Shown in pieces: positions 26,638 to 33,455 of a DNA stretch of 51,200 nucleotides (within the stretch, counting starts at the first letter, position 1; each line of letters begins with the position of its first letter). Under the pieces are notes generated by a model. That model did no database searches. It saw only the letters and a program-made list of their open reading frames with translations, and was not told the DNA's origin. The DNA lies in contig JAFEGX010000033.1 of the NCBI GenBank assembly GCA_018239675.1, positions 1 to 51,200 of the forward strand, written 5' to 3'. The stretch comes from Verrucomicrobiota bacterium (GTDB lineage Bacteria > Verrucomicrobiota > Verrucomicrobiia > Opitutales > Opitutaceae). The translations under genes and the position numbers were made by a program.

Positions 26638-29163
26638 TCAGGTTTCCTGACGCAGCACCTCGAGGGGCGGGTGGTCCACGATGCCGCGGTTGGCGACAAG
26701 GCCGGTGACCAGGGTCACGACCACGGAGGCGGTCACCGCAACCAGCAATACGACCGGTGATAGCACGAATGCCGTCTTGAACACGAACCGCGACAGCAGC
26801 GCGTTCGCGAGCACCGCCAGGCCGCCGCCGGTCACCGCCGCCAGCGCGCCCAGCACCGCGTACTCGACCAGCTGGATCTGCCGGAGCTGCCGGCGCGTGG
26901 CGCCCAGGGTGCGCAGCAGCACGGTCTCGCGCAGGCGCTGGAAACGGCCCGTCAACACCGCTCCCGCCAGCACGATCACGCCGGTCACGACCGTGAAGGC
27001 GGCCATGAAGGTGATGACGGCCGAGACCTTTTCCATGATGCCCATGAACGTCTGCAGGATGAGCGCGAGGTCGATGGCTGAGACGGTTGGAAATTCCTTC
27101 GCGACCGCCCGCTGGACCTTGGCGGACTCCTCGGGACCGGCCGCGCGCACCGCCGCGATGAAGGTCTTGGGCGCGGGCTCGAGCACGCCTTCGGGAAAGA
27201 CGATGAAGAAGTTCGGCTGCATGCGCTGCCACTCGACCTCGCGCAGGCTCGAGACGTAGGCGTTGACCGGCACACCCTGGACATCGAACACCAGCGCGTC
27301 GCCCAGCTTCAGCTGGAGCTCCTTGGCGAGTCCGGCCTCGACCGAGACGGGAATTCGGGCGGTGCCGGGCTCGACCCGGCCGACGAACCTGCCCTCGGTC
27401 ACCTTCTCGGTGTTGGCGAGTTCGCCGCGGTAGGTCGAACGGTACTCGCGCCGGAGCGTCCACGCCGGGATGCCGGACTTGTCGTCCTTGAGGATCTCGT
27501 CGGCCGTCCGCCCGCGGAGGTTCGCGAGCCTCATCGTCACGACCGGCGCCTGGGCCACCAGCTGCGCCCCCTGCTCCTTCACGATCGCACCGAGCCGCGC
27601 GATCTGGTCGTCCTGGATGTCGAAGAACATCAGGTTGGGCCGCGCGCCCTCGCCGACCCCGAGGATCTTGTTCACCAGCGTCTGACGGGTGAGCACGAGC
27701 GTGAGCATGAGAAAGGTGCCCAGGCCGAGCGACAGGAGCAGCAGGACGGTACGGTTGTTTGGACGGTGGAGGTTTGCCAGGCCCTGTCGCGCCACATAGG
27801 GCAGTTTCCGGCGCGGGACGAACCGCCGGGCCAGCCACGAGACCAGCTGCGCCATCCCGGCAAGGGTGCCAAAGCCTACCGCCATCATCAGCGCAAAGCC
27901 CAGGCCGGTGAGCCAGCGCCCGGTCTGCCACACGGCGAAGCCGAGGATTGCCACCGCGATGGCCGCGATCAGGGCCGCCTGCAGGGAATCGCGCCCCGCC
28001 GTCTCACCCTGCGCCGAGCGAATCGCGAGCAGCGGCGACACCCGCCGGACCGTCAGCAGCGGAAGCAGCGTGAACAGCACGCAGATCACCAGCCCGGCGA
28101 GGGCGCCCTTCCCCACCGCCGGCCACGACACGGAGAAATCCACGCTGAACGGAAGGAAGTCCTTCACCACGATCGGCAGGACCAGCTGGACCACCACGCC
28201 CAGGGCCGCCCCGAGCAGCGCGCCCAGCACGCCGACTCCGGCGCCCTGGACCACGTACACCGCGAAGCTGGTCCGCGTGCTCGCGCCCAGGCAGCGCAGG
28301 ACGGCCACGGTGTTGAGCTTCTGCCGGACGTAGACGTGCATCGCGCTGGCCACGCCCACGGCGCCGAGAAACAGCGCGACGAAACCGACCAGGCTGATGA
28401 ACGAATACGTGTCCTTGAGCGCCTGGCCGAGATCGCGCTTCCGCTCCTCCACCGTCGCATACTGCCACCGCTGCTTGCCGAATTTGGCCTTCAGGTCCTT
28501 CACCACCTGCTCCGGATCGCGGTCCGGCGGGAACCGGAAGTGCTCGCGGTGGGTGATGAAGGTCTTGCTCGCCAGCAGTCCCGTGGACTCCAGCGCTTCC
28601 CTCGACACATAGACTCGCGGCGAGAACATGGCGACCGCCGCCGATTCGCCCGGGATCTTGCGGAGGGCGCCGACGACCTTGAACGTGGAGCGGCCGATGC
28701 GCACCTCGTCGCCCGCCTGCACGCCGAACTGCACGAGCAGCGTCTCCTCGAGCAGCGCCCCCTGGCCCGCCTGCACGAGCGCCATCGCGCCCGGCGGCGT
28801 GGTCACGATCTCGCCGTAGAACGGGAAACGTCCCTCGAGCGCCCGCACCTGCACCAGGCGCCGCTGGTCCCCGCGGGTGGGAAACGACACCATCGAGCCC
28901 AGCGAAATCTCCGCGGCCCGCTCCGCCCCGAGCGCCCGGAACGCCGCCTCCGCCTCGGGCGGAAATTTCTGCCGCGACACAATGGTCAGGTCGGAGCCCA
29001 GCAGCGCCTTCGTCTGCAGCTCAACCGTGCGCTTCAGGTTGTCCGCAAACGACCCGATGCCCACCAGCGCCGCGATGCCCAGCACGACCGACAACGAAAC
29101 CAGCGCCAGCCGCCGCCGCGACGCCCGCGAGTCCCGCCACGCCATCTTGAGGAGGAAGTTCAT
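26638..29163 (-). CDS. ABC permease, YbbP/FtsX family
   Basis: 841 residues from the ATG at 29163 (MNFLLKMAWRDSRASRRRL). Two FtsX-type blocks: the first after a large extracytoplasmic domain (FISLVGFVALFLGAVGVASAMHVYVRQKLNTVAVLRCLGAS), the second near the C-terminus (ITFMAAFTVVTGVIVLAGAVLTGRFQRLRETVLLRTLGATRRQ); about ten TM helices in all. This is the YbbP layout. With the ATPase at 29624-30310 and the divergent tesA-like gene it reproduces the E. coli tesA / ybbA-ybbP arrangement. Here an inverted-repeat cassette with its own gene lies between ATPase and permease, and its left arm ends four bases before this start codon, so no Shine-Dalgarno sequence remains. Confidence 0.9.
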   Translation of the reverse strand: MNFLLKMAWRDSRASRRRLALVSLSVVLGIAALVGIGSFADNLKRTVELQTKALLGSDLTIVSRQKFPPEAEAAFRALGAERAAEISLGSMVSFPTRGDQRRLVQVRALEGRFPFYGEIVTTPPGAMALVQAGQGALLEETLLVQFGVQAGDEVRIGRSTFKVVGALRKIPGESAAVAMFSPRVYVSREALESTGLLASKTFITHREHFRFPPDRDPEQVVKDLKAKFGKQRWQYATVEERKRDLGQALKDTYSFISLVGFVALFLGAVGVASAMHVYVRQKLNTVAVLRCLGASTRTSFAVYVVQGAGVGVLGALLGAALGVVVQLVLPIVVKDFLPFSVDFSVSWPAVGKGALAGLVICVLFTLLPLLTVRRVSPLLAIRSAQGETAGRDSLQAALIAAIAVAILGFAVWQTGRWLTGLGFALMMAVGFGTLAGMAQLVSWLARRFVPRRKLPYVARQGLANLHRPNNRTVLLLLSLGLGTFLMLTLVLTRQTLVNKILGVGEGARPNLMFFDIQDDQIARLGAIVKEQGAQLVAQAPVVTMRLANLRGRTADEILKDDKSGIPAWTLRREYRSTYRGELANTEKVTEGRFVGRVEPGTARIPVSVEAGLAKELQLKLGDALVFDVQGVPVNAYVSSLREVEWQRMQPNFFIVFPEGVLEPAPKTFIAAVRAAGPEESAKVQRAVAKEFPTVSAIDLALILQTFMGIMEKVSAVITFMAAFTVVTGVIVLAGAVLTGRFQRLRETVLLRTLGATRRQLRQIQLVEYAVLGALAAVTGGGLAVLANALLSRFVFKTAFVLSPVVLLVAVTASVVVTLVTGLVANRGIVDHPPLEVLRQET

Positions 29164-29167
29164 GGGC

Positions 29168-29622
29168 GGCCCACGGAATACACTGAACACGCGGAAGCAG
29201 TCATAACACGAACCGCTCGTGCTCGACCTTGGGGAAATGCCCGAAGTTCACGAGCAGCCCGAGTCGATACCCGGTGGCGTGGAGATAATTCTGGACCTGG
29301 GCTCGATGTTCGTCGGCTAAAACCGTAGTCGCCTTGATCTCGACCAGCACCGAGTCGAAGCAGACGAAATCTGCCTCGTAGCATTTTTTCAGCCGCCGCC
29401 CTTTGTATTCGAGTTCGATCGGCAACTGCGCCCGCGCCGGGACACCCCGTTCAGCGAACTCTATCTCCAGGCACTCTTGGTAAACCGCCTCGAGGAACCC
29501 GCAGCCCTTTCGACGATATACCTCAAAGCACGCTCCAAGGATCGCAAATGATTTACTCTCTTTGATCAGCATGAACATCTGTCCCGATTCTCCTTCCGCG
29601 TGTTCCGTGTATTCCGTGGGCC
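29168..29622. mobile_element. Inverted-repeat cassette carrying a GxxExxY gene
   Basis: A 30-bp arm at 29168-29197 and its reverse complement at 29593-29622 differ at a single base. Each arm contains 9-bp units of the TTCCGYGTR type (TTCCGCGTG, TTCCGTGTA, TTCCGTGGG on one strand). The 395 bases between them are filled by the GxxExxY gene, whose stop codon begins three bases from the left arm. The cassette occupies the ybbA-ybbP junction, one base after the ATPase stop and four bases before the permease start. Related arms form two 101-bp elements at 31093 and 32940. Confidence 0.7.
29201..29578 (-). CDS. GxxExxY-family protein (PD-(D/E)XK nuclease-like)
   Basis: 125 residues, the usual family length. 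The name-giving motif is GFLEAVY at 27-33 in YRRKGCGFLEAVYQECLEIEF. The core then shows the PD-(D/E)XK pattern D70 (YEADFVCF), E80-x-K82 (LVEIKATTVL), and a helix with QVQNYL as in the PDDEXK_3 group, followed by GYRLGLLVNFG. A nuclease fold is therefore likely, though activity is unproven for this family. Start could also be the ATG two codons in. The gene is enclosed by 30-bp inverted repeats and lies in sense with the flanking ABC genes. Confidence 0.85.
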   Translation of the reverse strand: MFMLIKESKSFAILGACFEVYRRKGCGFLEAVYQECLEIEFAERGVPARAQLPIELEYKGRRLKKCYEADFVCFDSVLVEIKATTVLADEHRAQVQNYLHATGYRLGLLVNFGHFPKVEHERFVL

Positions 29623-29623
29623 A

Positions 29624-30310
29624 TCAATTCACTTCGTCACTCGACACGGCCCCGCCCTTGAGGCGGATGATGCGCTGGCAGCGGCGGGCGAGATCGAGGT
29701 CGTGCGTCACCAGGATGAGCGTCGTGCCGCGCTCGCGGTTCAGGCCGAAGATCAGCTCGACCATCGCCTTTGCCGTCTCGCCGTCGAGGTTCCCGGTCGG
29801 CTCGTCGCAGAAGAGGATCTTCGGCCGGTTCATGAACGCCCGCGCCAGCGCCACGCGCTGCTGCTCGCCGCCGGAGAGCTGGACGGGATAGTGGTCACAC
29901 CGCTCGCCCAGGCCCACGCGCTCGAGCAGTGCCCGGGCCTCGGCTTCGCGCGTCGAGTCGCCCGCCAGTTCCACCGGCACCAGCACGTTCTCAAGCGCGG
30001 TCAGGGTCGGGATCAACTGGAAGTTCTGGAACACAAACCCGACATGCGCATTGCGGACCAGCGCTCGCTGGTCCTCGTCCAGGCCTCCGATCGCCTCGCC
30101 CGCCACCGCGACCGTGCCGCGGGTGGGCCGGTCGAGCCCGGCGCACAGGCCCAGCAGCGTGGTCTTGCCACTGCCGCTCGGGCCCACGACCGCGACCGTG
30201 GCGCCGGCGCTGATCTCGAAATTCACGTCGCGCAGCACCGTCAGCGCCCCGCCCGTCGAGGGATAGGTCTTGGTAAGCTGCTCCACCTTCAGCATCGGCG
30301 ATCCGCTCAT
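29624..30310 (-). CDS. ABC transporter ATP-binding protein, YbbA type
   Basis: 228 residues from the ATG at 30310 (MSGSPMLKVEQLTKTY); an ATG five codons further in is also possible. Walker A GPSGSGKTT (43-51), signature QLSGGEQQRVALARAF, Walker [16 protein letters not shown], and H-loop LVTHDLDLA. It belongs to the LolD/YbbA/MacB class. Partner of the YbbP-like permease, from which it is now separated by the GxxExxY cassette; diverges from the tesA-like gene. In E. coli this cluster is linked to lipid or esterase-related envelope functions, but no substrate is settled. Confidence 0.92.
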   Translation of the reverse strand: MSGSPMLKVEQLTKTYPSTGGALTVLRDVNFEISAGATVAVVGPSGSGKTTLLGLCAGLDRPTRGTVAVAGEAIGGLDEDQRALVRNAHVGFVFQNFQLIPTLTALENVLVPVELAGDSTREAEARALLERVGLGERCDHYPVQLSGGEQQRVALARAFMNRPKILFCDEPTGNLDGETAKAMVELIFGLNRERGTTLILVTHDLDLARRCQRIIRLKGGAVSSDEVN

Positions 30311-30376
30311 AAGAAGATTCTGGCCAGACAACACGCGAATCGGCACGAAAGCTAGTTCAAGCGGTCATTTTCCTGC

Positions 30377-31000
30377 ATGAAGCTGCGGTTTTACGTTTTG
30401 GTGCTCGGCCTCCTCGCGGCCGCCACGGTGCGCGGCGCCGAGACCGCGCGGGTTTTGGTGTTTTTCGGCGACAGCCTGACGGCCGGCTACGGGCTCGACG
30501 ATCCCGACACCGAATCCTATCCCGCGCTGATCCAGCAGCGGATCGAACAAACCGGCCGGCCGTGGCGCGTGGTCAACGCCGGGCTCAGCGGCGAAACGTC
30601 CTCGGGCGGCCTCCGTCGCGTCGATTGGGTGCTGCGCCAGCCGGTCGATCTCTTCGTCCTCGCCCTCGGCGCCAATGACGGCCTGCGCGGCATCGAGCCC
30701 GCCGTCACCGCCGCCAACCTCCAGGCGATCATCGACCGCGTCCGCGCCAAGTTCCCGGCGGCCCGCATCGTCGTCGCCGGGATGCAGATGCCCCCGACCA
30801 TGGGCGACGCCTACGCGCGGGAGTACGCCGCGATCTTCCCGGCGCTGGCGGAGAAGAACCACTTGACCCTGATCCCGTTCCTGCTGGCCGGCGTCGCCAC
30901 CAAGCCCGACCTCAACCAGCCCGACGGCCTGCACCCCAATGCCGCCGGCGCCGCCAAGGTCGCGGAAACCGTCTGGCAGGCGTTGCTTCCCCTGCTGTGA
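30377..31000 (+). CDS. tesA: SGNH-hydrolase, TesA-like thioesterase/arylesterase
   Basis: 207 residues with a signal peptide (MKLRFYVLVLGLLAAATVRG). All SGNH blocks are present: GDSLTAGYGL with Ser33, SGETSSGG with Gly72, GANDGLRG with Asn100, and DGLHPNAAG with Asp183 and His186. Length and spacing match E. coli TesA, a periplasmic acyl-CoA thioesterase/lysophospholipase/arylesterase. The divergent ybbA-like gene is the same neighbour as in E. coli and many Proteobacteria, supporting orthology. Confidence 0.9.
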   Translation: MKLRFYVLVLGLLAAATVRGAETARVLVFFGDSLTAGYGLDDPDTESYPALIQQRIEQTGRPWRVVNAGLSGETSSGGLRRVDWVLRQPVDLFVLALGANDGLRGIEPAVTAANLQAIIDRVRAKFPAARIVVAGMQMPPTMGDAYAREYAAIFPALAEKNHLTLIPFLLAGVATKPDLNQPDGLHPNAAGAAKVAETVWQALLPLL

Positions 31001-31092
31001 ACCCCGCCCGCTGAGCCCCGCCATCTTGAAGGGCCGTGCCGGCGCCGTGGAGACTTTCGCAAGCTCCGCACCAGCCTAGAAAGCGCCATACC

Positions 31093-31193
31093 AATCCGGT
31101 GGCCCACGGAACACGCGGAAAATAGCCCGGGCCGTCTGATTGCTCCGGCACTCAGCTTCCGTGTCTTCCGTGTGTTCCGTGGGCCGCCGGATT
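31093..31193. repeat. 101-bp palindromic element, copy A
   Basis: Outer arms are imperfect reverse complements (AATCCGGTGGCCCACGGAA on the left, mirrored on the right) built from 9-bp units TTCCGTGTC, TTCCGTGTG, TTCCGTGGG. A 36-base core (31114-31149) is identical, in reverse orientation, to the core of copy B at 32940-33040. It sits between the tesA-like gene and the coiled-coil gene, beyond both stop codons. Its arms resemble those framing the GxxExxY gene. Confidence 0.85.
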
Positions 31194-31222
31194 GAAAGCT
31201 AAAACAAAGGCTGCTATTGAAG

Positions 31223-31519
31223 CTAGCGACCTTCGTCGCGTTCGATTTCACGCACTTTTTGACTGAGGCGGTCGATTTCCGCGTGCAGCCGTTCCGTCGC
31301 AGCGTGATCGGACCGAATCGCGGCGAGGCGTTCGGGCGAGACCCGCGCGGCGGCGAGGCGAGCGTGCTCGTTCCGCAGCCGCAGCAATTCCTGGTGCTGC
31401 GTCTGCAACAGGGCGACTTCACCCCGGAGGGTATCATTGTACTGCCGCTGCAGCCAGAGCACGACCCCGGAGCAGAGGGTCAGCAGGAACACCAGCAGGA
31501 ATGGCCAACGGATGCGCAT
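31223..31519 (-). CDS. Small membrane-anchored coiled-coil protein
   Basis: 98 residues: one N-terminal TM helix (WPFLLVFLLTLCSGVVLWLQ) followed by a long coiled coil (TLRGEVALLQTQHQELLRLRNEHARLA, then ERLHAEIDRLSQKVREIERDEGR). No known family. It starts three bases after the sigma-TonB fusion gene ends, so it is surely in the same transcript. The fusion also has a TM helix and coiled coil, so the two may pair through them. Confidence 0.75.
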   Translation of the reverse strand: MRIRWPFLLVFLLTLCSGVVLWLQRQYNDTLRGEVALLQTQHQELLRLRNEHARLAAARVSPERLAAIRSDHAATERLHAEIDRLSQKVREIERDEGR

Positions 31520-31522
31520 CGT

Positions 31523-32857
31523 CTACTTGGGAAACACGGTCGCGCCCTTCACCTCGACCGTCGCCGGCGTCTTCGATGAAACGGCGAACCGGATCGGAAC
31601 CGTGATCCGGGTGTTCACCGCCCGCCCGCCTTTCTTGCCCGGATTGAAGGTCCATTGACGGACCGCCTCGACCGCCGGCGCCTCAAATTCGGGTCGTGAG
31701 GACTTTTCAACCGCAACATCGCGGGCGACGCCATCCTTGTCCACCACCAGACTAACCGTCACTTCGCCTTCGATTCCGAAGTTTCTCAGGGAAGTTGGAT
31801 ACTCGGGCCTGGCTTGGGTCTTTGGACTCGGGGCCTGGTCGAGACTGTCCGACAACCTCGGCCGGGCCGCGCGCGCGTTTTCAGCCCGGATCACCGCCCG
31901 ATTCAATCGCCCACCTAGCAACGCCGCCTGGGCGTCAAGGTCGGCCAAGACCCCGTCGTCATTTTTCATGGCCGCGACTTCCGCCGCTTCGCGCGACAAC
32001 TGGGCCACATCGCTGCGCAGCCGGGCGAGGTCCGCACTCTCTCCCTCAAGCTGCGCGACTCTCGCCTGCAACTCGACTCGCTCCTGCTGCTGGATCGCAA
32101 AACCCGAGGCTCCGAGCGCGGCGATCATCACGCCCGTGCCGATGGCAAGTTTGTTGGTGCTCATAAGTGTGAGGATCAGGCTTGCGACGCCACCCGTGCC
32201 TGCGACGGCGAGCGCCGTTCCGGTCACGGTCGTGGCGAGCCCCGCCGGCGCGGCGACCGCGGCGTGCTCGGCCAGCGCAGCGGCCAGGGCGACAACGCTC
32301 GAGCCCAGTCCCCGTCGCGCGAGCTGGACCTGGAGCTTATCGAGGGCGCGGTCGACCCGCATGCGCGCGCCGCTGTCGGTGAGCGCCAGCCGGGACGCAA
32401 CTTCGCCGTAGCTACGCCCTTCATAGAATCGCAATAGAATCGCCGCCCGATCCTGCGCGCCCAACTGTTCCAGCGCCTCGTCCATGATGGGCCGAAGGAT
32501 CTCCCAGTTGACCGGGGCTGGTTCCGGTGAGTCCTGCAATGCAGTCATGCGTGAAGCCTCCTGCTCGCGTTCCCTCCGGCGTTGCTCGGTTCGCACGAAC
32601 TTGGCCGCCGCGTAACGGGAACTGGTGAAGAGCCAACCGGCGAGTTCGGATTCGGCCGCGACGATCCGGGCCTTGCGGGCGAGGTCCGAAAAAACCTGCT
32701 GGGTGATGTCCTCGGCAGAGTGGGTGTCGCCGTTCAACCGCCGCAACGCCACGCCGTAAACAAGCCCGATGTGACGCCGGACAATCTCGGCAAAGGCCTC
32801 CGGCGCACGGTTGGCCGCGAAGCGATGGAGCAGGTGTGTATCAGTCTCCTCGTGCAT
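31523..32857 (-). CDS. ECF sigma factor fused to a TonB C-terminal domain
   Basis: 444 residues. Region 2 (about 8-95: FAEIVRRHIGLVYGVALRRLNGDTHSAEDITQQVFSDLARKA, then LAGWLFTSSRYAAAKFVRTEQRR) and region 4 (LEQLGAQDRAAILLRFYEGRSYGEVASRLALTDSGARMRVDRALDKL) are those of an ECF sigma factor. From about 185 an Ala-rich hydrophobic stretch and a TM segment (LAIGTGVMIAALGASGFAI) lead to a coiled coil (QQERVELQARVAQLEGESADLARLRSDVAQL). The C-terminus (about 345-430) is a TonB/TonB-like domain (ARPEYPTSLRNFGIEGEVTVSLVVDKDGVARDVAVEKSS..AVEAVRQWTF). This puts RNA-polymerase targeting and a periplasmic TonB domain in one membrane protein. Enclosed by palindromic elements A and B. Confidence 0.88.
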   Translation of the reverse strand: MHEETDTHLLHRFAANRAPEAFAEIVRRHIGLVYGVALRRLNGDTHSAEDITQQVFSDLARKARIVAAESELAGWLFTSSRYAAAKFVRTEQRRREREQEASRMTALQDSPEPAPVNWEILRPIMDEALEQLGAQDRAAILLRFYEGRSYGEVASRLALTDSGARMRVDRALDKLQVQLARRGLGSSVVALAAALAEHAAVAAPAGLATTVTGTALAVAGTGGVASLILTLMSTNKLAIGTGVMIAALGASGFAIQQQERVELQARVAQLEGESADLARLRSDVAQLSREAAEVAAMKNDDGVLADLDAQAALLGGRLNRAVIRAENARAARPRLSDSLDQAPSPKTQARPEYPTSLRNFGIEGEVTVSLVVDKDGVARDVAVEKSSRPEFEAPAVEAVRQWTFNPGKKGGRAVNTRITVPIRFAVSSKTPATVEVKGATVFPK

Positions 32858-32939
32858 CGGCTGGTTCTACCCTTAGCACCCGGATCAGCGAAATTAGCAC
32901 AAAAAAGACCGACGTGAGCACCATCCGAAACGCCCACCC

Positions 32940-33040
32940 AAACCGGTGCCCCACGGAATACACGGAAGCGGAGCGCCGGAGCAATCAGACGGCCCGGGCT
33001 ATTTTCCGCGCGTTCCGTGTATTCCGTGGACCACCGGTTT
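32940..33040. repeat. 101-bp palindromic element, copy B (inverted relative to A)
   Basis: Same element as at 31093-31193 in opposite orientation. The 36-base core (32975-33010) is identical; the outer arms AAACCGGTGCCCCACGGAAT and mirrored sequence pair with about three mismatches in 28. Relative to A, one 9-bp unit is missing from one arm and an extra unit is present in the other, so total length stays 101. It lies between the sigma-TonB start and the small Cys-rich gene. Confidence 0.85.
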
Positions 33041-33129
33041 GGCCGACTTGGCCGGGAACAAACTTGCCTCGGGGCGTTCTAGACATACTCGTTTGTCTCC
33101 ACTCGAATCCTGAAACCCTAAAAAATCCC

Positions 33130-33339
33130 ATGAAGAAAATCCTCATCACCCTGATCTCCCTCTGCGCCGTTTCCTTTGCTTTCGCCGGCGGCGAAGCCTG
33201 CAAAAACAAGGACGCCAAGTGCGATGCCAACTGCACGAAGGAGTGCTGCAAGAAGGACGCGAAGAAGGAAGACGCGACCAAGACTGCCAGCACCGACGCC
33301 AAGAAGGACGAGAAGGCGCAGTCCGCCGACAAGAAATAA
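33130..33339 (+). CDS. Small secreted Cys- and Lys-rich protein
   Basis: 69 residues from the ATG at 33130: signal peptide MKKILITLISLCAVSFAFAG, then a cysteine cluster GEACKNKDAKCDANCTKECCKKD (C-x6-C-x3-C-x3-C-C), then a Lys/Asp/Ala-rich tail without structure. The frame is open further upstream, but only through the repeat element, and the signal peptide fixes this start. The cysteine spacing suggests metal binding or disulfide cross-linking; no family is recognised. It has its own strong terminator. Confidence 0.8.
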   Translation: MKKILITLISLCAVSFAFAGGEACKNKDAKCDANCTKECCKKDAKKEDATKTASTDAKKDEKAQSADKK

Positions 33340-33373
33340 CCCTCTCCGAGCGCGGCCTTCGCGCCGCCTCCCC

Positions 33374-33405
33374 AAGCCCGTTCCTCTCCGGAACGGGCTT
33401 TTTTT
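33374..33405 (+). terminator. Intrinsic terminator of the small Cys-rich gene
   Basis: Perfect 11-bp stem AAGCCCGTTCC/GGAACGGGCTT with a 5-base loop; the stem runs into a tract of seven T residues. It lies 35 bases after the stop codon. Confidence 0.93.
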
Positions 33406-33419
33406 GCGCAGGAATCGCC

Positions 33420-33449
33420 CTTGAACCCGTGATTGCCCATCACTAGCCT
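33420..33449 (+). promoter_or_regulatory. CTTG/-10-like promoter candidate before PEP-CTERM gene 1
   Basis: CTTG at 33420-33423 lies 32 nt before the GTG start. TTGAAC, a 17-bp spacer and TAGCCT would place the transcript start at or near the first codon. The same CTTG position recurs in all five PEP-CTERM genes. Confidence 0.4.
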
Positions 33450-33455
33450 GCGAGC

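Noticed and set aside
29168-33040. CRISPR array
   Set aside because: Repeat units are 7-10 bp, arranged head to tail or as inverted arms, with no 20-40 bp repeats separated by unique spacers and no cas genes.
31093-33040. Composite transposon bounded by the two inverted elements
   Set aside because: There is no transposase between the copies, and target-site duplications could not be recognised; an inversion hot spot or independent insertions are simpler readings.
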